DNA from: JAHEAO01 sp942492375
GTDB taxonomy: Bacteria; Pseudomonadota; Alphaproteobacteria; Rhodobacterales; Rhodobacteraceae
Length of the DNA: 64,000 nt
Direction of reading: 5' to 3'
Assembly (NCBI GenBank): GCA_942492375.1
Contig: CALOEL010000014.1
Location: forward strand, 620,001 to 684,000
Below, one piece after another: positions 29,327-38,476 of this stretch. The notes beneath the pieces are model-generated. The model was not told the DNA's origin and searched no databases. It was given only the letters and a program-made list of their open reading frames with translations. Position 1 is the first letter of the stretch. Each line of letters opens with the position of its first letter. The position numbers and the translations under genes were made by a program.

Positions 29327-30304
29327 ATGGCGCTGCTGGAAATCCGCAACCTCACGGTCGATTTCGGCACTTCCTCGGGCCAGTTCCGCGCCGTGGACGG
29401 GGTCGATGTCTCTGTCGATGCCGGCGAGATCCTTGCCATCGTCGGCGAAAGCGGCTCGGGCAAGTCGGTGTCGATGCTGGCGCTGATGGGGCTCTTGCCC
29501 TGGAACGCCACGATCACCGCGGACGAGATGTCGTTCGGGGGACGCGACCTGCGCCAGGTGGGCCAGCGGGAACGCCGCCGGATCATCGGCAAGGACATGT
29601 CGATGATCTTCCAGGAGCCGATGTCGTCGCTCAATCCCTGCTTCACGGTCGGGTTCCAGATCAAGGAGGCGCTGCGTCTGCATCTGGGCCTTGACCGGGC
29701 GGAGCGGCAGAAACGCGCGGTGGAGCTGTTCGAGATGGTCGGAATCCCGGCCCCGGAACAGCGTCTTTCGACCTTCCCGCACCAGATGTCCGGCGGCATG
29801 AACCAGCGCGTCATGATCGCCATGGCCATTGCCTGCCGCCCCAAGCTGCTGATCGCCGACGAACCGACCACGGCGCTCGACGTGACGATCCAGGCGCAGA
29901 TCCTGGATCTGCTGACCGGGTTGCAGAAGGAGACCGGGATGGCGCTGATCCTGATCACGCATGACATGGGCGTGGTGGCGGAAACGGCCGAGCGGGTCAG
30001 CGTGCAATATGCCGGCCAGAAGGTCGAGGAGCAGCCCGTCGACCAGCTTTTCGCGACCCCGCACCACCCGTACACCGCGGCGCTGCTGGCGGCATTGCCC
30101 GAACGCGCGACCACGCGGCATCTGCCGACCATTCCCGGCGTCGTGCCGGGGCAGTTCGACCGTCCCGAAGGTTGCCTGTTCTCGCCGCGTTGCCAGTATG
30201 CCGACGACAAATGCCGCGTCGTGCCGCCTAAACCCCGGCCTCCGCAGCTGGGTTACGCGCGTTGCCACTATCCGCTCCACGTGGAAGAGGAGGCCGAGGC
30301 ATGA
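29327..30304 (+). CDS. Peptide ABC transporter ATP-binding protein DppD-like
   Basis: 325-residue ATPase with Walker A GESGSGKSVS, signature SGGMNQRVMIAMAI, Walker B LLIADEPTTALD and switch His in LITHDMGVV. The C-terminal oligopeptide-HPY extension carries a probable Fe-S or structural Cys motif (GCLFSPRCQYADDKC). It works as a heterodimer with the next protein. Stop overlaps the next start by ATGA. Confidence 0.93.
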   Translation: MALLEIRNLTVDFGTSSGQFRAVDGVDVSVDAGEILAIVGESGSGKSVSMLALMGLLPWNATITADEMSFGGRDLRQVGQRERRRIIGKDMSMIFQEPMSSLNPCFTVGFQIKEALRLHLGLDRAERQKRAVELFEMVGIPAPEQRLSTFPHQMSGGMNQRVMIAMAIACRPKLLIADEPTTALDVTIQAQILDLLTGLQKETGMALILITHDMGVVAETAERVSVQYAGQKVEEQPVDQLFATPHHPYTAALLAALPERATTRHLPTIPGVVPGQFDRPEGCLFSPRCQYADDKCRVVPPKPRPPQLGYARCHYPLHVEEEAEA

Positions 30305-31257
30305 GCGCGCCGGTCGTCGTGGCGAACGAACTCAGCCGGCATTACGAGGTGCGCAGCGGCCCGTTCAGCAAGCCGCATGTCGTGCGCGCGCTGTCCGAGG
30401 CCAGTTTCTCGCTGATGCCGGGCAAGACGCTTGCGGTCGTCGGAGAAAGCGGTTGCGGCAAGTCCACGCTGGCGCGGCTGATCACCATGATCGAGCCGCC
30501 GACCTCGGGTGAATTCGAACTGGCCGGGACGAAGGCGACACCCGACAAATGGGATTCGCTTCGGACGGATGTGCAGATCGTCTTTCAGGATCCCTATGGC
30601 TCGCTCAATCCCCGGCAGCGCGTCGGCGCCATTCTGGAAGAGCCGCTGAAGATCAACCGCCCGTCGCTGAGCGCCTCGGAGCGCACCGAGAAGGCCCGCG
30701 AGATGCTTCGGCTCGTCGGATTGAGAGCCGAGCATTACGACCGTTACCCGCACATGTTCTCGGGCGGACAGCGGCAGCGGATCGCGGTCGCGCGTGCGCT
30801 GATGCTGGAGCCCAAGGTCCTGGTTCTCGACGAACCGGTTTCGGCGCTCGATCTGTCGATTCAAAGCCAGATCCTGAACCTGCTGGTCGATCTGCAGCAA
30901 AAACTGGGCCTGGCCTATCTGTTCATCAGCCACGACCTGTCAGTGGTCAAGCACATGGCCGACGACATCATCGTGATGTATCTCGGCCGGCCGGTCGAGA
31001 TGGGAACCAAGAATGACATCTTCGCCCATCCGCGCCACCCCTACACCAAGGCGCTTCTTTCCGCGACGCCGGTGGCCGATCCCAGCGTGAAGAAAGAGCG
31101 TATCAAGCTTGAAGGCGAACTGCCGTCGCCCACCAACATTCCGCCGGGATGCCCGTTCGCGCCGCGCTGCTGGAAGGCGCAGGACAAATGCCGGCAGGAT
31201 CGCCCGCTTCTGGACGACCATCCGCAGCCCGCGGCCTGTTTCTTCCCCGAAGCCTGA
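30301..31257 (+). CDS. Peptide ABC transporter ATP-binding protein DppF-like
   Basis: 318-residue ATPase with Walker A GESGCGKSTL, signature SGGQRQRIAVARAL, Walker B LVLDEPVSALD and FISHDLSVVKHMAD. The C-terminal tail PPGCPFAPRCWKAQDKC matches the DppF/OppF type. ATG 30301 was chosen because of the 4-nt overlap with the previous gene. It is the last gene of the dpp-like operon. Confidence 0.93.
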   Translation: MSAPVVVANELSRHYEVRSGPFSKPHVVRALSEASFSLMPGKTLAVVGESGCGKSTLARLITMIEPPTSGEFELAGTKATPDKWDSLRTDVQIVFQDPYGSLNPRQRVGAILEEPLKINRPSLSASERTEKAREMLRLVGLRAEHYDRYPHMFSGGQRQRIAVARALMLEPKVLVLDEPVSALDLSIQSQILNLLVDLQQKLGLAYLFISHDLSVVKHMADDIIVMYLGRPVEMGTKNDIFAHPRHPYTKALLSATPVADPSVKKERIKLEGELPSPTNIPPGCPFAPRCWKAQDKCRQDRPLLDDHPQPAACFFPEA

Positions 31258-31333
31258 GCTTCCCCGCCGTCGCGGTTGACCCGGACGGGCGATGCGCTAG
31301 GCCTATAGCCGGACAGAGATAGAAGAGTTTCGC

Positions 31334-32140
31334 ATGCAAGAATTGATCGAAGAAGCAGGCGCCTATTGGCCGCTTATCCTGAATGCCGTGAAGGCGCTTG
31401 TCGTTCTGGTCCTCGGCTGGATCGCCGCCGCGGCGATAGGCCGTTTCGCGCGGCGCAAGGTGATGTCGTCCAGGCACCTTGACATCACGATCGGAAATTT
31501 CGTCGCGGGGTTGGTCCGGTGGGCGCTGCTGCTGGTGGTCCTGATCGCGGTGCTCAACATCTTCGGCATCGAGGCGACCAGCCTTGTGGCCGTGCTCGGC
31601 GCGGCGACGCTGGCCATTGGCCTGGCGCTGCAGGGCACGCTCAGCAATGTGGCGGCGGGTGTCATGCTGGTGGTGTTCCGGCCCTACAAGCTGGAGCAGT
31701 TCGTCGACATCGGCGGCACTTCTGGCACGGTCAAGGATCTGAACCTGTTCTTCACCGAGCTGAACACGCCCGACAATATCCAGATCATCGTGCCGAACGG
31801 CCAGGCCTGGGGGTCCGTGATCACCAACTATTCGGCGCATGACACGCGGCGGCTCGATCTGGTGTTCGGTATCGACTACAGCGACAACGCCGACACGGCG
31901 ATGTCGATCATCCAGCGGGTCGTTCGCGCCGATGAGCGGGCGCATAAGGAACCCGAGCCTTGGGTGCGCGTCACCAATCTGGGGGATTCCTCGGTCGACC
32001 TGACCTTGCGCGTCTGGTGCGCCGCCGCTGATTTCTGGGAACTGAAATTCGATCTGATGAAGCGGATCAAGGAAGCCTTCGACGCGGAAGGGATCTCGAT
32101 TCCCTATCCGCATGCGGTCGAGATCCGGAAAGAGGCGTAA
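31334..32140 (+). CDS. Mechanosensitive ion channel, MscS family
   Basis: 268-residue small-conductance channel. Three N-terminal helices end in the pore helix TSLVAVLGAATLAIGLALQG with the Gly/Ala-rich packing typical of MscS TM3. The beta domain follows (MLVVFRPYKLEQFVDIGGTS, FTELNTPDNIQIIVPNGQAW) and a cytoplasmic cage (DLTLRVWCAAADFWELKFDL). It releases solutes upon hypo-osmotic shock. Length is close to E. coli MscS (286 aa). Transcribed on its own after the dpp genes; a TTGACC sequence 58 nt upstream may be a -35 box. Confidence 0.92.
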   Translation: MQELIEEAGAYWPLILNAVKALVVLVLGWIAAAAIGRFARRKVMSSRHLDITIGNFVAGLVRWALLLVVLIAVLNIFGIEATSLVAVLGAATLAIGLALQGTLSNVAAGVMLVVFRPYKLEQFVDIGGTSGTVKDLNLFFTELNTPDNIQIIVPNGQAWGSVITNYSAHDTRRLDLVFGIDYSDNADTAMSIIQRVVRADERAHKEPEPWVRVTNLGDSSVDLTLRVWCAAADFWELKFDLMKRIKEAFDAEGISIPYPHAVEIRKEA

Positions 32141-32220
32141 CGGGTCCACAGGCTGCGTCGGTTCACTTCTTCGTCGGTTCGGCACGCTGCCCCTCGCCAA
32201 ACCGGGGGGGGCCGGATTAT

Positions 32221-32246
32221 GTATGGCCTTGGGTGCCATACGTTTT
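32221..32246 (+). terminator. Rho-independent terminator after mscS
   Basis: GTATGGC-CTTGGGT-GCCATAC is a 7-bp stem with 7-nt loop followed by GTTTT at 32242-32246, between the MscS gene and msrA. Confidence 0.6.
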
Positions 32247-32276
32247 GCGGACAGTTTGCAGACGTTTCGCAGACAG
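32244..32276 (+). repeat. Three short imperfect direct repeats ahead of msrA
   Basis: TTTGCGGACAG, TTTGCAGACG and TTTCGCAGACAG follow each other without gap and end 17 nt before the msrA start. They could be regulator half-sites in helical phase or simple slippage. Confidence 0.35.
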
Positions 32277-32293
32277 CTTGAAAGGACGCCAAA

Positions 32294-32809
32294 ATGCCAG
32301 CCAAGACCGAACGCGCCATCCTTGCCGGCGGATGTTTCTGGGGGATGCAGGACCTGTTGCGCCGTCAGCCCGGTGTCGTTTCGACCCGCGTCGGCTATTC
32401 CGGCGGGGACGTTCCCAACGCCACCTATCGCAACCACGGCACCCATGCCGAGGCGATCGAGATCATCTTCGATCCCGAAAAGACCTCGTATCGAGACCTC
32501 CTTGAGTTCTTCTTCCAGATCCACGACCCGACGACGCCGAACCGTCAGGGCAACGATACCGGACCCAGTTACCGGTCCGCGATCTACTACACCTCGGAAG
32601 AACAGAGGAAAACGGCGGAAGATACCATTGCCGATGTCGACGCCTCGGGTCTTTGGCCCGGCAAGGTCGTGACCGAGGTCGAGGAGGCCGGCGACTTCTG
32701 GGAAGCCGAGCCCGAGCATCAGGACTATCTGGAGCGTATCCCGAACGGCTATACCTGCCATTTCATCCGCCCCGGCTGGAAACTTCCCAAGCGCTCCAGC
32801 GCCGCCTGA
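32294..32809 (+). CDS. msrA: Peptide-methionine (S)-S-oxide reductase
   Basis: 171-residue MsrA. The active-site motif GGCFWGMQDL with nucleophilic Cys14 is near the N-terminus. VGYSGGDVPNATYRNHGTHAEAIE and FFQIHDPTTPNRQGNDTG complete the family signature. It repairs oxidised methionine using thioredoxin. AAAGGA lies 10 nt before ATG 32294. The C-terminal recycling cysteines of some MsrA proteins are absent except one Cys in GYTCHFIRPGW. Confidence 0.95.
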   Translation: MPAKTERAILAGGCFWGMQDLLRRQPGVVSTRVGYSGGDVPNATYRNHGTHAEAIEIIFDPEKTSYRDLLEFFFQIHDPTTPNRQGNDTGPSYRSAIYYTSEEQRKTAEDTIADVDASGLWPGKVVTEVEEAGDFWEAEPEHQDYLERIPNGYTCHFIRPGWKLPKRSSAA

Positions 32810-32962
32810 CGGCGGTACGCCGCAGCGCTGCCTGTAACACGAAACCTCATCCGGTCATTGTTCGCGCGATGGCCGGATTTGCCATCTGGCTCACTGGACA
32901 GTCCCGTCCAACTTATGCATTCTTTCCCTGACCGCGCCGTTCTCGGGAAAGAATACAGCATA

Positions 32963-33670
32963 ATGACAGATTTCGGACAGTCGTTTGCCACAGCCCTGGG
33001 CCTGATCCTTTCCGGCGACGCAGAGCTTTGGGCCATCGTCCTGCTGTCGCTGCGTGTCTCTCTGTCCGCCGTTGCGATCGCCTGCCTCATTGGCATGCCG
33101 ATCGGTGCGCTTCTGGCGGTCACGCGCTTTCCCGGCCGGCGCGCACTGTCGATCTGCGTGAACGCGCTTATGGGGTTGCCGCCCGTGGTCGTGGGGCTGG
33201 TGGTCTATCTGATGCTGTCCAATTCCGGCCCGCTCGGACCATTGCAACTTCTCTACACACCGACGGCCATGATCATCGCTCAGGTGATCCTGGTGACCCC
33301 GATCGTCGCCGCGCTGACGCGGCAGGTGGTCGAAACGCTCAATGACGAATATGCCGACCAGCTTCGGTCGCTTGGCCTGTCGCATTTCGGCTCGGTGCCG
33401 ACACTGCTCTGGGATGGCCGTTACGCGCTGATGACCGCGGTGCTGGCCGGCTTCGGTCGCGCGATCGCCGAAGTCGGGGCGGTGATGATCGTGGGCGGTA
33501 ACATCAACCATGTGACGCGCGTGATGACCACGACGATCGCGCTGGAAACCTCGAAGGGTAACCTTTCCCTGGCTCTGGCGCTTGGCGTCATCCTGATACT
33601 TCTCGCATTTCTGGTGAACGGCGCCCTCGGCCTGATCGGCGGCGCGTCGCGGGTGGCAGCCCATGTTTGA
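32963..33670 (+). CDS. tupB: Tungstate ABC transporter permease TupB
   Basis: 235-residue permease starting MTDFGQSFATALGLILSGD. Upstream in-frame codons at 32858 and 32915 exist but give a non-conserved leader. The EAA loop region (LRSLGLSHFGSVPTLLWDGR) and the segment IAEVGAVMIVGGNINHVTRV are typical of TupB/WtpB-like permeases. Together with the ATPase and binding protein that follow, it imports tungstate. The location next to formate dehydrogenase genes suggests it supplies the metal for the enzyme's bis-MGD cofactor. Stop overlaps the tupC start by 8 nt. Confidence 0.88.
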   Translation: MTDFGQSFATALGLILSGDAELWAIVLLSLRVSLSAVAIACLIGMPIGALLAVTRFPGRRALSICVNALMGLPPVVVGLVVYLMLSNSGPLGPLQLLYTPTAMIIAQVILVTPIVAALTRQVVETLNDEYADQLRSLGLSHFGSVPTLLWDGRYALMTAVLAGFGRAIAEVGAVMIVGGNINHVTRVMTTTIALETSKGNLSLALALGVILILLAFLVNGALGLIGGASRVAAHV

Positions 33671-34436
33671 CCGCGCAAAGGCCCCGATCGGAACCATTGT
33701 CGAACCGGCAGACGCTGCCGCGGCCCTTCCGCTGTTTTCGGTCGACGGACTAAAGTTCAAGGTTCCGGGCAGCACGCTGCTGGACATTCCCGTGCTAGAG
33801 ATCCCGCAGGGTGGCCCGACCATCATCATGGGACCGAACGGTGCCGGGAAGAGCCTGCTCTTGCGGTTACTGCATGGGCTCTCCGCTCCGGATTGCGGAA
33901 CCATCCGGATGGGCGAAGAAATGCTGAGTGCCCGGGTTTGCCGCCGTCAGGCGATGCTGTTCCAGTCCCCCGTCATCCTGCGACGCTCTGTGCAGGCCAA
34001 TGTCGAATTCGCGCTGGCCGCACATGGAGTGCGCCGGAAGGACCGCAAGGAACAGGCCAACAGATTGCTCAGGCGCGCGGGTCTGCTGGACCGTGCGAGG
34101 CAGTCGGCGCGCTCGTTGTCCGGGGGCGAACAGCAGAAACTTGCGCTGATGCGGGCGCTGGCGACGCGACCCGAGGTGCTTTTGCTGGACGAGCCGACCT
34201 CGAACCTCGACCCCGGCGCGGTGCTGGCGATTGAGACGTTGCTGCAAGAAGTATCCGCTTCTGGTGTCAAGCTGATCATGGTCACGCATGATGCCGGGCA
34301 AGCCCGGAGATTGGGACGAAATGTCCTGTTCCTGCACAAGGGCAGGGTCACGGAACAGACACCGATCGACGTCTTTGCCCGCGCCCCGAGATCGGCCGAG
34401 GCCCGTGCCTACCTGTCCGGCGAACTGAATTTCTAA
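33663..34436 (+). CDS. tupC: Tungstate ABC transporter ATP-binding protein TupC
   Basis: 257-residue ABC ATPase: Walker A GPNGAGKSLLL, signature LSGGEQQKLALMRAL, Walker B VLLLDEPTSNLDPG and switch VTHDAGQARR. It lacks the C-terminal TOBE/Mop domain common in ModC, which fits TupC. The first 25 residues are an unusual hydrophilic extension before the usual start of the domain. Placed between permease and binding-protein genes. Confidence 0.87.
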   Translation: MFDRAKAPIGTIVEPADAAAALPLFSVDGLKFKVPGSTLLDIPVLEIPQGGPTIIMGPNGAGKSLLLRLLHGLSAPDCGTIRMGEEMLSARVCRRQAMLFQSPVILRRSVQANVEFALAAHGVRRKDRKEQANRLLRRAGLLDRARQSARSLSGGEQQKLALMRALATRPEVLLLDEPTSNLDPGAVLAIETLLQEVSASGVKLIMVTHDAGQARRLGRNVLFLHKGRVTEQTPIDVFARAPRSAEARAYLSGELNF

Positions 34437-34461
34437 CCTGTTTCAAGGGAATCAAGGCATC

Positions 34462-35289
34462 ATGTTCCTAAGGCACTTCCAGGCACGTCTTTTCATCGCA
34501 GCCACCACAATCGCATTCGCGACCGCCAGTATTGGGCAAGAGCAGTTCATCATCCTGCAATCGACGACATCGACGCAGAACTCCGGGCTTCTGGATGCCA
34601 TTCTGCCGCAGTACCAGGACAAGTACGGAATCCAGGTACGCGTCATCGCAGTCGGAACCGGGCAGGCGCTCAAGAATGCCGAGAACGGCGACGGGGACGT
34701 GCTGCTGGTCCATGCCAGGCCCGCCGAAGAGAAATTCGTCGCGGATGGGCATGGCGTCGAGCGGTTCGACGTGATGTATAATGACTTTGTTATCGTTGGC
34801 CCGGAGGCAGATCCTGCCGGCGTCGAGGGCTCTTCCAACGCGGTTGCGGCTATGCAGCGGATCGCCGAGAGCAAGGCCCGTTTCGCGTCGCGCGGTGATG
34901 ACAGCGGAACACATATAGCAGAGCTTGCCCTATGGTCCGAGGCCGGCATCGACGTCGCAACTGCATCCGGCGATTGGTATCGTGAAACCGGGTCCGGCAT
35001 GGGCGCGACGCTGAACACCGGCATCGGCATGGACGCCTATATCCTGACCGATCGGGCGACCTGGATCTCGTTTGGCAACAAGGATGATTACAGGATCGTT
35101 ATCGAAGACGATCCGAAGCTGTTCAACCAGTATGGTGTGATCCTTGTGAGCCCCGAAAAGCACCCGAACGTCAAGGCAGAGCAGGGACAGGCGTTCATCG
35201 ACTGGCTCACTGGAGCGGAAGGCCAAGCGGCAATCGCCGGGTTCAAGGTCGACGGGCAGCAGTTGTTCTTCCCCAACGCCAACGAGTGA
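34462..35289 (+). CDS. tupA: Tungstate-binding periplasmic protein TupA
   Basis: 275-residue binding protein with signal peptide (HFQARLFIAATTIAFATASI). The TupA oxyanion signature is present: LQSTTSTQNSGLLDAILPQY near residue 30 (TTTS-type motif), and ASRGDDSGTHIAE-L in the middle, whose Arg/Ser contact the anion. TupA discriminates tungstate from molybdate. Order tupB-tupC-tupA is unusual in that the binding protein comes last. A second, shortened TupA-like domain occurs in the protein at 38799. Confidence 0.9.
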   Translation: MFLRHFQARLFIAATTIAFATASIGQEQFIILQSTTSTQNSGLLDAILPQYQDKYGIQVRVIAVGTGQALKNAENGDGDVLLVHARPAEEKFVADGHGVERFDVMYNDFVIVGPEADPAGVEGSSNAVAAMQRIAESKARFASRGDDSGTHIAELALWSEAGIDVATASGDWYRETGSGMGATLNTGIGMDAYILTDRATWISFGNKDDYRIVIEDDPKLFNQYGVILVSPEKHPNVKAEQGQAFIDWLTGAEGQAAIAGFKVDGQQLFFPNANE

Positions 35290-35292
35290 TTA

Positions 35293-35309
35293 TCCGCTGA
35301 GAAAGCGGA
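35293..35309. terminator. Short hairpin between convergent tupA and regulator genes
   Basis: TCCGCT-GAGAA-AGCGGA, a 6-bp stem immediately after the tupA stop and just past the end of the convergent regulator gene. Weak, no clear U tract on either strand. Confidence 0.35.
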
Positions 35310-35313
35310 AGTG

Positions 35314-36200
35314 TCAGCGAGTGTCCCCGTTCAACCGGACTTTTCCCAAGTCGCGGATGTCGTAGCCTTCCAATCCCGAGGCCTTCGCGCGGAATGCTTC
35401 CGAGCCAAAGAACTCCAGAAGGCGTTGAAACGGCGCTTCGAAGAAGCCGTGCCGGGACACCAGCAGATCGAAATTCTCATCGAGAAGCGGCACGAGCCCA
35501 GCCCGAGGCGCTTGGCAACCCCCGCGAGTCCCAAGGCGGCATCCGCCTGCCCTTCGAGCACCATGAGCGCCACATCATCCTCGGTGCGCGCGGCGACCTG
35601 CGGCCCTTGAAGCGCATCGGGATCCAGCCCGGCTTCTTCGGCAAGGCTTCGGAACAACTTGAAGCTGGCCGCGCTTTCCTGACGGCGAGCGAAGCGCCGG
35701 TCAGCGAGATCAGCCACACAGTCAATGCAAAGCGGATTGCCCGGCGCGACGATCAGGCCCCGCTTGCGCACGGCAAAAGCCAAGACGACATAGGGTTTTG
35801 CGCCAAGCGACTTGCCCACGGCAGAGAGGTTCCAGCCATCCGGTTGATGGATGTGCAGACCGCAGGCCAGAACCCTGCCCTCGGAAAACGCCCGGAGCCC
35901 GTCGAAGCTGCCATCGAACATCGCGGCGATGCCGCAGCCGCTTTCGCGCAATGCCCATTCCAGCAGAGGATCATGACTGCCGCCAAAGACAGCCGGCACC
36001 GCCGAGGCGGACACGGGGCCGGATCGGGCCATTGAAAGCCAGGCCTCGATCTCGGACCGGGGAAACAGCAACTTGCCGACCACCCGGATGCAGGGCACAT
36101 CGCCTGCCGATGCCAGATCGTAGACCTTTCGTTCCTTGATCCGCAGCAGTTCGGCCAGTTCCTTGGTCGTCAGGTATTCATCTTGCTGCTGGGGCAACAT
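35314..36200 (-). pseudogene. Excisionase-type HTH + molybdate-binding (PBP-like) domain regulator, one frameshift
   Basis: About 295 residues when repaired. The N-terminus (EYLTTKELAELLRIKERKVY, then LFPRSEIEAWL) is a MerR/excisionase-like HTH. From residue 65 on, the protein is a PBP-like domain (PF12727): GSHDPLLEWALRESGCGIA, FSEGRVLACGLHIHQPDGWN, VRKRGLIVAPGNPL. Such proteins act as one-component sensors of molybdate or tungstate. A one-base loss near 35508 shifts the frame after GVAKRLGLG; in the other frame the protein continues VPLLDENFDLLVSRHGFF to a TGA at 35314. ATG 36200 overlaps the stop of the DUF6505 gene. Its position between tupBCA and the fdh genes makes it the probable tungstate-responsive regulator of this island. 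Confidence 0.8.
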
Positions 36201-36682
36201 CAATCCTCGAGCGATCCGTGAACCGCGATCTGCTCGATTCCGGCTTCGGCCGGCCGGATCGCGCGGAAACTCTCTTTCACTCCGGATTGGGTGAGTTCGC
36301 GCTGCACCACCAGAAGCGTATTGGGGTCGTGATCGGCGCAGAGGTCTTGCATGAAGGCAATCTCCTCTTCCGCGACTTTCCGCGCGGAGCCGGGATCCGG
36401 TGCACCGTAAATGCGGGTGAAGTGATCCGCCAGCCGGTCGACCAGTTCGGTGATCTCGGCAGGTTCGATCCTGGCCACCGCGACGAAGGTCGCCCGACCG
36501 AAGCCGGCAAGCGAAAGCCAGCCATTCGAGAAAGACTGCCGGGCTTTTCCCTGCAAGTCGGATTCGGTCCAGTTGGAAAACTCGAACCCGCCTGAAATCG
36601 CCCAGTCGCCGCTTTCGGCGGGGCGTGAAAACACATTCCGGTCCGAGTCGTCGAAATGGATCGTGCGAGCCAGTTTTTGCAT
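36200..36682 (-). CDS. DUF6505 family protein (FDH-associated)
   Basis: 160-residue protein starting MQKLARTIHFDDSDRNVFSR. It matches what I recall as DUF6505, found almost only in alphaproteobacterial formate dehydrogenase loci; function unknown. Contains AEEEIAFMQDLCADHDPNTL and no membrane segment or Cys cluster. ATG 36682 overlaps the stop of the preceding ligase-like gene (TGATG), so it is translationally coupled inside the operon running 38682 to 35314. Confidence 0.7.
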   Translation of the reverse strand: MQKLARTIHFDDSDRNVFSRPAESGDWAISGGFEFSNWTESDLQGKARQSFSNGWLSLAGFGRATFVAVARIEPAEITELVDRLADHFTRIYGAPDPGSARKVAEEEIAFMQDLCADHDPNTLLVVQRELTQSGVKESFRAIRPAEAGIEQIAVHGSLED

Positions 36683-37422
36683 CAAGACAAGTCCAAAGCC
36701 ATCGTCAACGGCAGCAATTCGGTTGTGCCGCCCGATTTCAGAAGCATACCGCCTTTTTCGTCCAAGCCAATGAATTCACCGCGACGGGACCCGTCGGGCA
36801 GCAGGACCTCGACCGCCGTGCCGAGGCCGAAGGCCCGACCGGTCCATTCGGCATGCACACGCCCAAGCCCCTCCTCGGTCCAGTGGTGCAGCCAGACAAG
36901 AGTGTGCCGCGCCCAGCTCTCCAACAGGTCCTTGGGCTGGATCGAAGCGCAGCCCTCGTCCCGGATCGTGGTCAGGTCGGGCGTCGCGCCCGGGTCCGCG
37001 TCCGACCGCGAGGCGAACGGGACATCGATACCGATCACCAACCAGCCGGGCACCGCGGTGTCATCGCAGCGATCCGCGGCAACCCGAAGCCCGCCGCATC
37101 TTGCCCCGTCGATCCTGAACCCGCCGGGCCATTCAAGCTGCGCGGCAATCTCTGACGGCGCGAGCGCGCCGAACGCATCGGCGAATCCGACCCCGGCCAC
37201 CAGGATCATGGCGCAGGCTTCTGGCAGTGATACCTCGGGCGCCAGAACCAGGGCGGCGGACAGATGATCGGGCGTGATGTCATGCACGAGCAGCCCTGCT
37301 TCCGTTCCCGCGACGGCGCGTTCCTTGGCAAACGTGAAGGCATCCTGCCCGGCCGGACAGCGCAACCCGGAAAACAGAGGCGGCAGATGCGGGTCCGCCC
37401 TGGCGTCGTCAGATCGCGCCAT
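36682..37422 (-). CDS. Biotin/lipoate-protein ligase-like protein
   Basis: 246-residue protein of the biotin/lipoate ligase superfamily (BPL_LplA-like, with a DUF4444-like C-terminal part). EAGLLVHDITPDHLSAALVL, LEWPGGFRIDGARCGGLRVA and PGWLVIGIDVPF fit the ligase-fold core; the usual KRPNDV/GRG-HxR catalytic strings are weak, so real ligase activity is doubtful. The C-terminal SH3-like part includes AVEVLLPDGSRRGEFIGLDE. It overlaps both neighbours and belongs to the FDH accessory operon, where it may assist cofactor insertion (inference). Confidence 0.65.
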   Translation of the reverse strand: MARSDDARADPHLPPLFSGLRCPAGQDAFTFAKERAVAGTEAGLLVHDITPDHLSAALVLAPEVSLPEACAMILVAGVGFADAFGALAPSEIAAQLEWPGGFRIDGARCGGLRVAADRCDDTAVPGWLVIGIDVPFASRSDADPGATPDLTTIRDEGCASIQPKDLLESWARHTLVWLHHWTEEGLGRVHAEWTGRAFGLGTAVEVLLPDGSRRGEFIGLDEKGGMLLKSGGTTELLPLTMALDLS

Positions 37423-38476
37423 CGTCGATCAGCTTACGCGCGATTGCCCGGAAGGCCATGGCCTGCGGGCTGTCCGGTTTCGAGACGACGATCGGCGCGC
37501 CGCCATCGGCGGCCTTGCGGATATCGAGGTCGAGCGGAATTTCCCCCAGGAACGGCAGGTCAAGCCGCTTGGCATCCGCCTTGGCGCCGCCATGGCCGAA
37601 GATATGCTCTTCATGGCCGCAATTGGGGCAGACATAGGTGGACATGTTCTCGATCATGCCCAGCACGCGCGTCTTCATCTTGTCGAACATGTTGATTGCC
37701 TTGCGGGCGTCCAGAAGCGCGATGTCCTGAGGGGTCGAGACCACGATGGCCCCTGTCACCTCGGCCTTCTGCGCCAGCGTCATCTGCACATCGCCCGTGC
37801 CCGGTGGCAGATCGACGATCAGGACGTCGAGATTGCCCCACTGCACCTGTCCCAGCATCTGCTGCAGGGCGCCCATCAGCATGGGACCGCGCCAAACCAC
37901 CGCCTCGTCTTCCTTGGTCATCAGGCCGATCGACATCAGCGTGACCCCGTGGTTGCGCAGCGGAAGGATGGTCTTGCCATCAGGCGAGGCCGGACGGCCG
38001 GAAATGCCCAGCATCCGCGGCTGCGAGGGGCCATAGACATCGGCATCGAGCAGCCCGACCTTCTTGCCCTCGGCCACCAGTGCGACCGCCAGATTGGCCG
38101 CGACCGTGGATTTTCCCACGCCGCCCTTTCCCGAGGCGATCGCGATGATCCGGTCGACCCCCGGCACCTTCTGCGGTCCGGCTTGCGGCGTGGGATGCCT
38201 TCCGATCTTGAGGTCGGGCGCTTTCGGCGTGCTATGGGCGGTGATCAGCGCGCTGACATTGCCGGGGCCGGCCATCTTTTCGAGGGCTTCGACGGCGGCC
38301 TGACGGACCGGCTCCATCGCCTTGCCATGCGCCGGATCGACTTCCAGCACGAAGCGGATCTTGCCATCCTCGACCGTCAGCGCGCGAATGACATCGGAGC
38401 TGACCAGATCTGTTCCGGTCGCAGGGTTGATGATGCGTTTGAGCGTCGCGAGTACGTCATCGCGGGTCAGATTCAC
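37409..38476 (-). CDS. Mrp/NBP35 family Fe-S cluster carrier ATPase
   Basis: 355-residue Mrp (ApbC) protein. An N-terminal DUF59/MIP18-like domain (TRDDVLATLKRIINPATGTD) precedes the deviant Walker A SGKGGVGKSTVAANLA. The C-terminal CPNCGHEEHIFG contains the CxxC pair that holds a bridging 4Fe-4S cluster in the dimer. Start is GTG 38476, overlapping the upstream DUF6494 stop. In the FDH operon it probably delivers Fe-S clusters to the many-cluster FDH subunits. A second housekeeping Mrp is likely elsewhere in the genome. Confidence 0.9.
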   Translation of the reverse strand: MNLTRDDVLATLKRIINPATGTDLVSSDVIRALTVEDGKIRFVLEVDPAHGKAMEPVRQAAVEALEKMAGPGNVSALITAHSTPKAPDLKIGRHPTPQAGPQKVPGVDRIIAIASGKGGVGKSTVAANLAVALVAEGKKVGLLDADVYGPSQPRMLGISGRPASPDGKTILPLRNHGVTLMSIGLMTKEDEAVVWRGPMLMGALQQMLGQVQWGNLDVLIVDLPPGTGDVQMTLAQKAEVTGAIVVSTPQDIALLDARKAINMFDKMKTRVLGMIENMSTYVCPNCGHEEHIFGHGGAKADAKRLDLPFLGEIPLDLDIRKAADGGAPIVVSKPDSPQAMAFRAIARKLIDDGAI

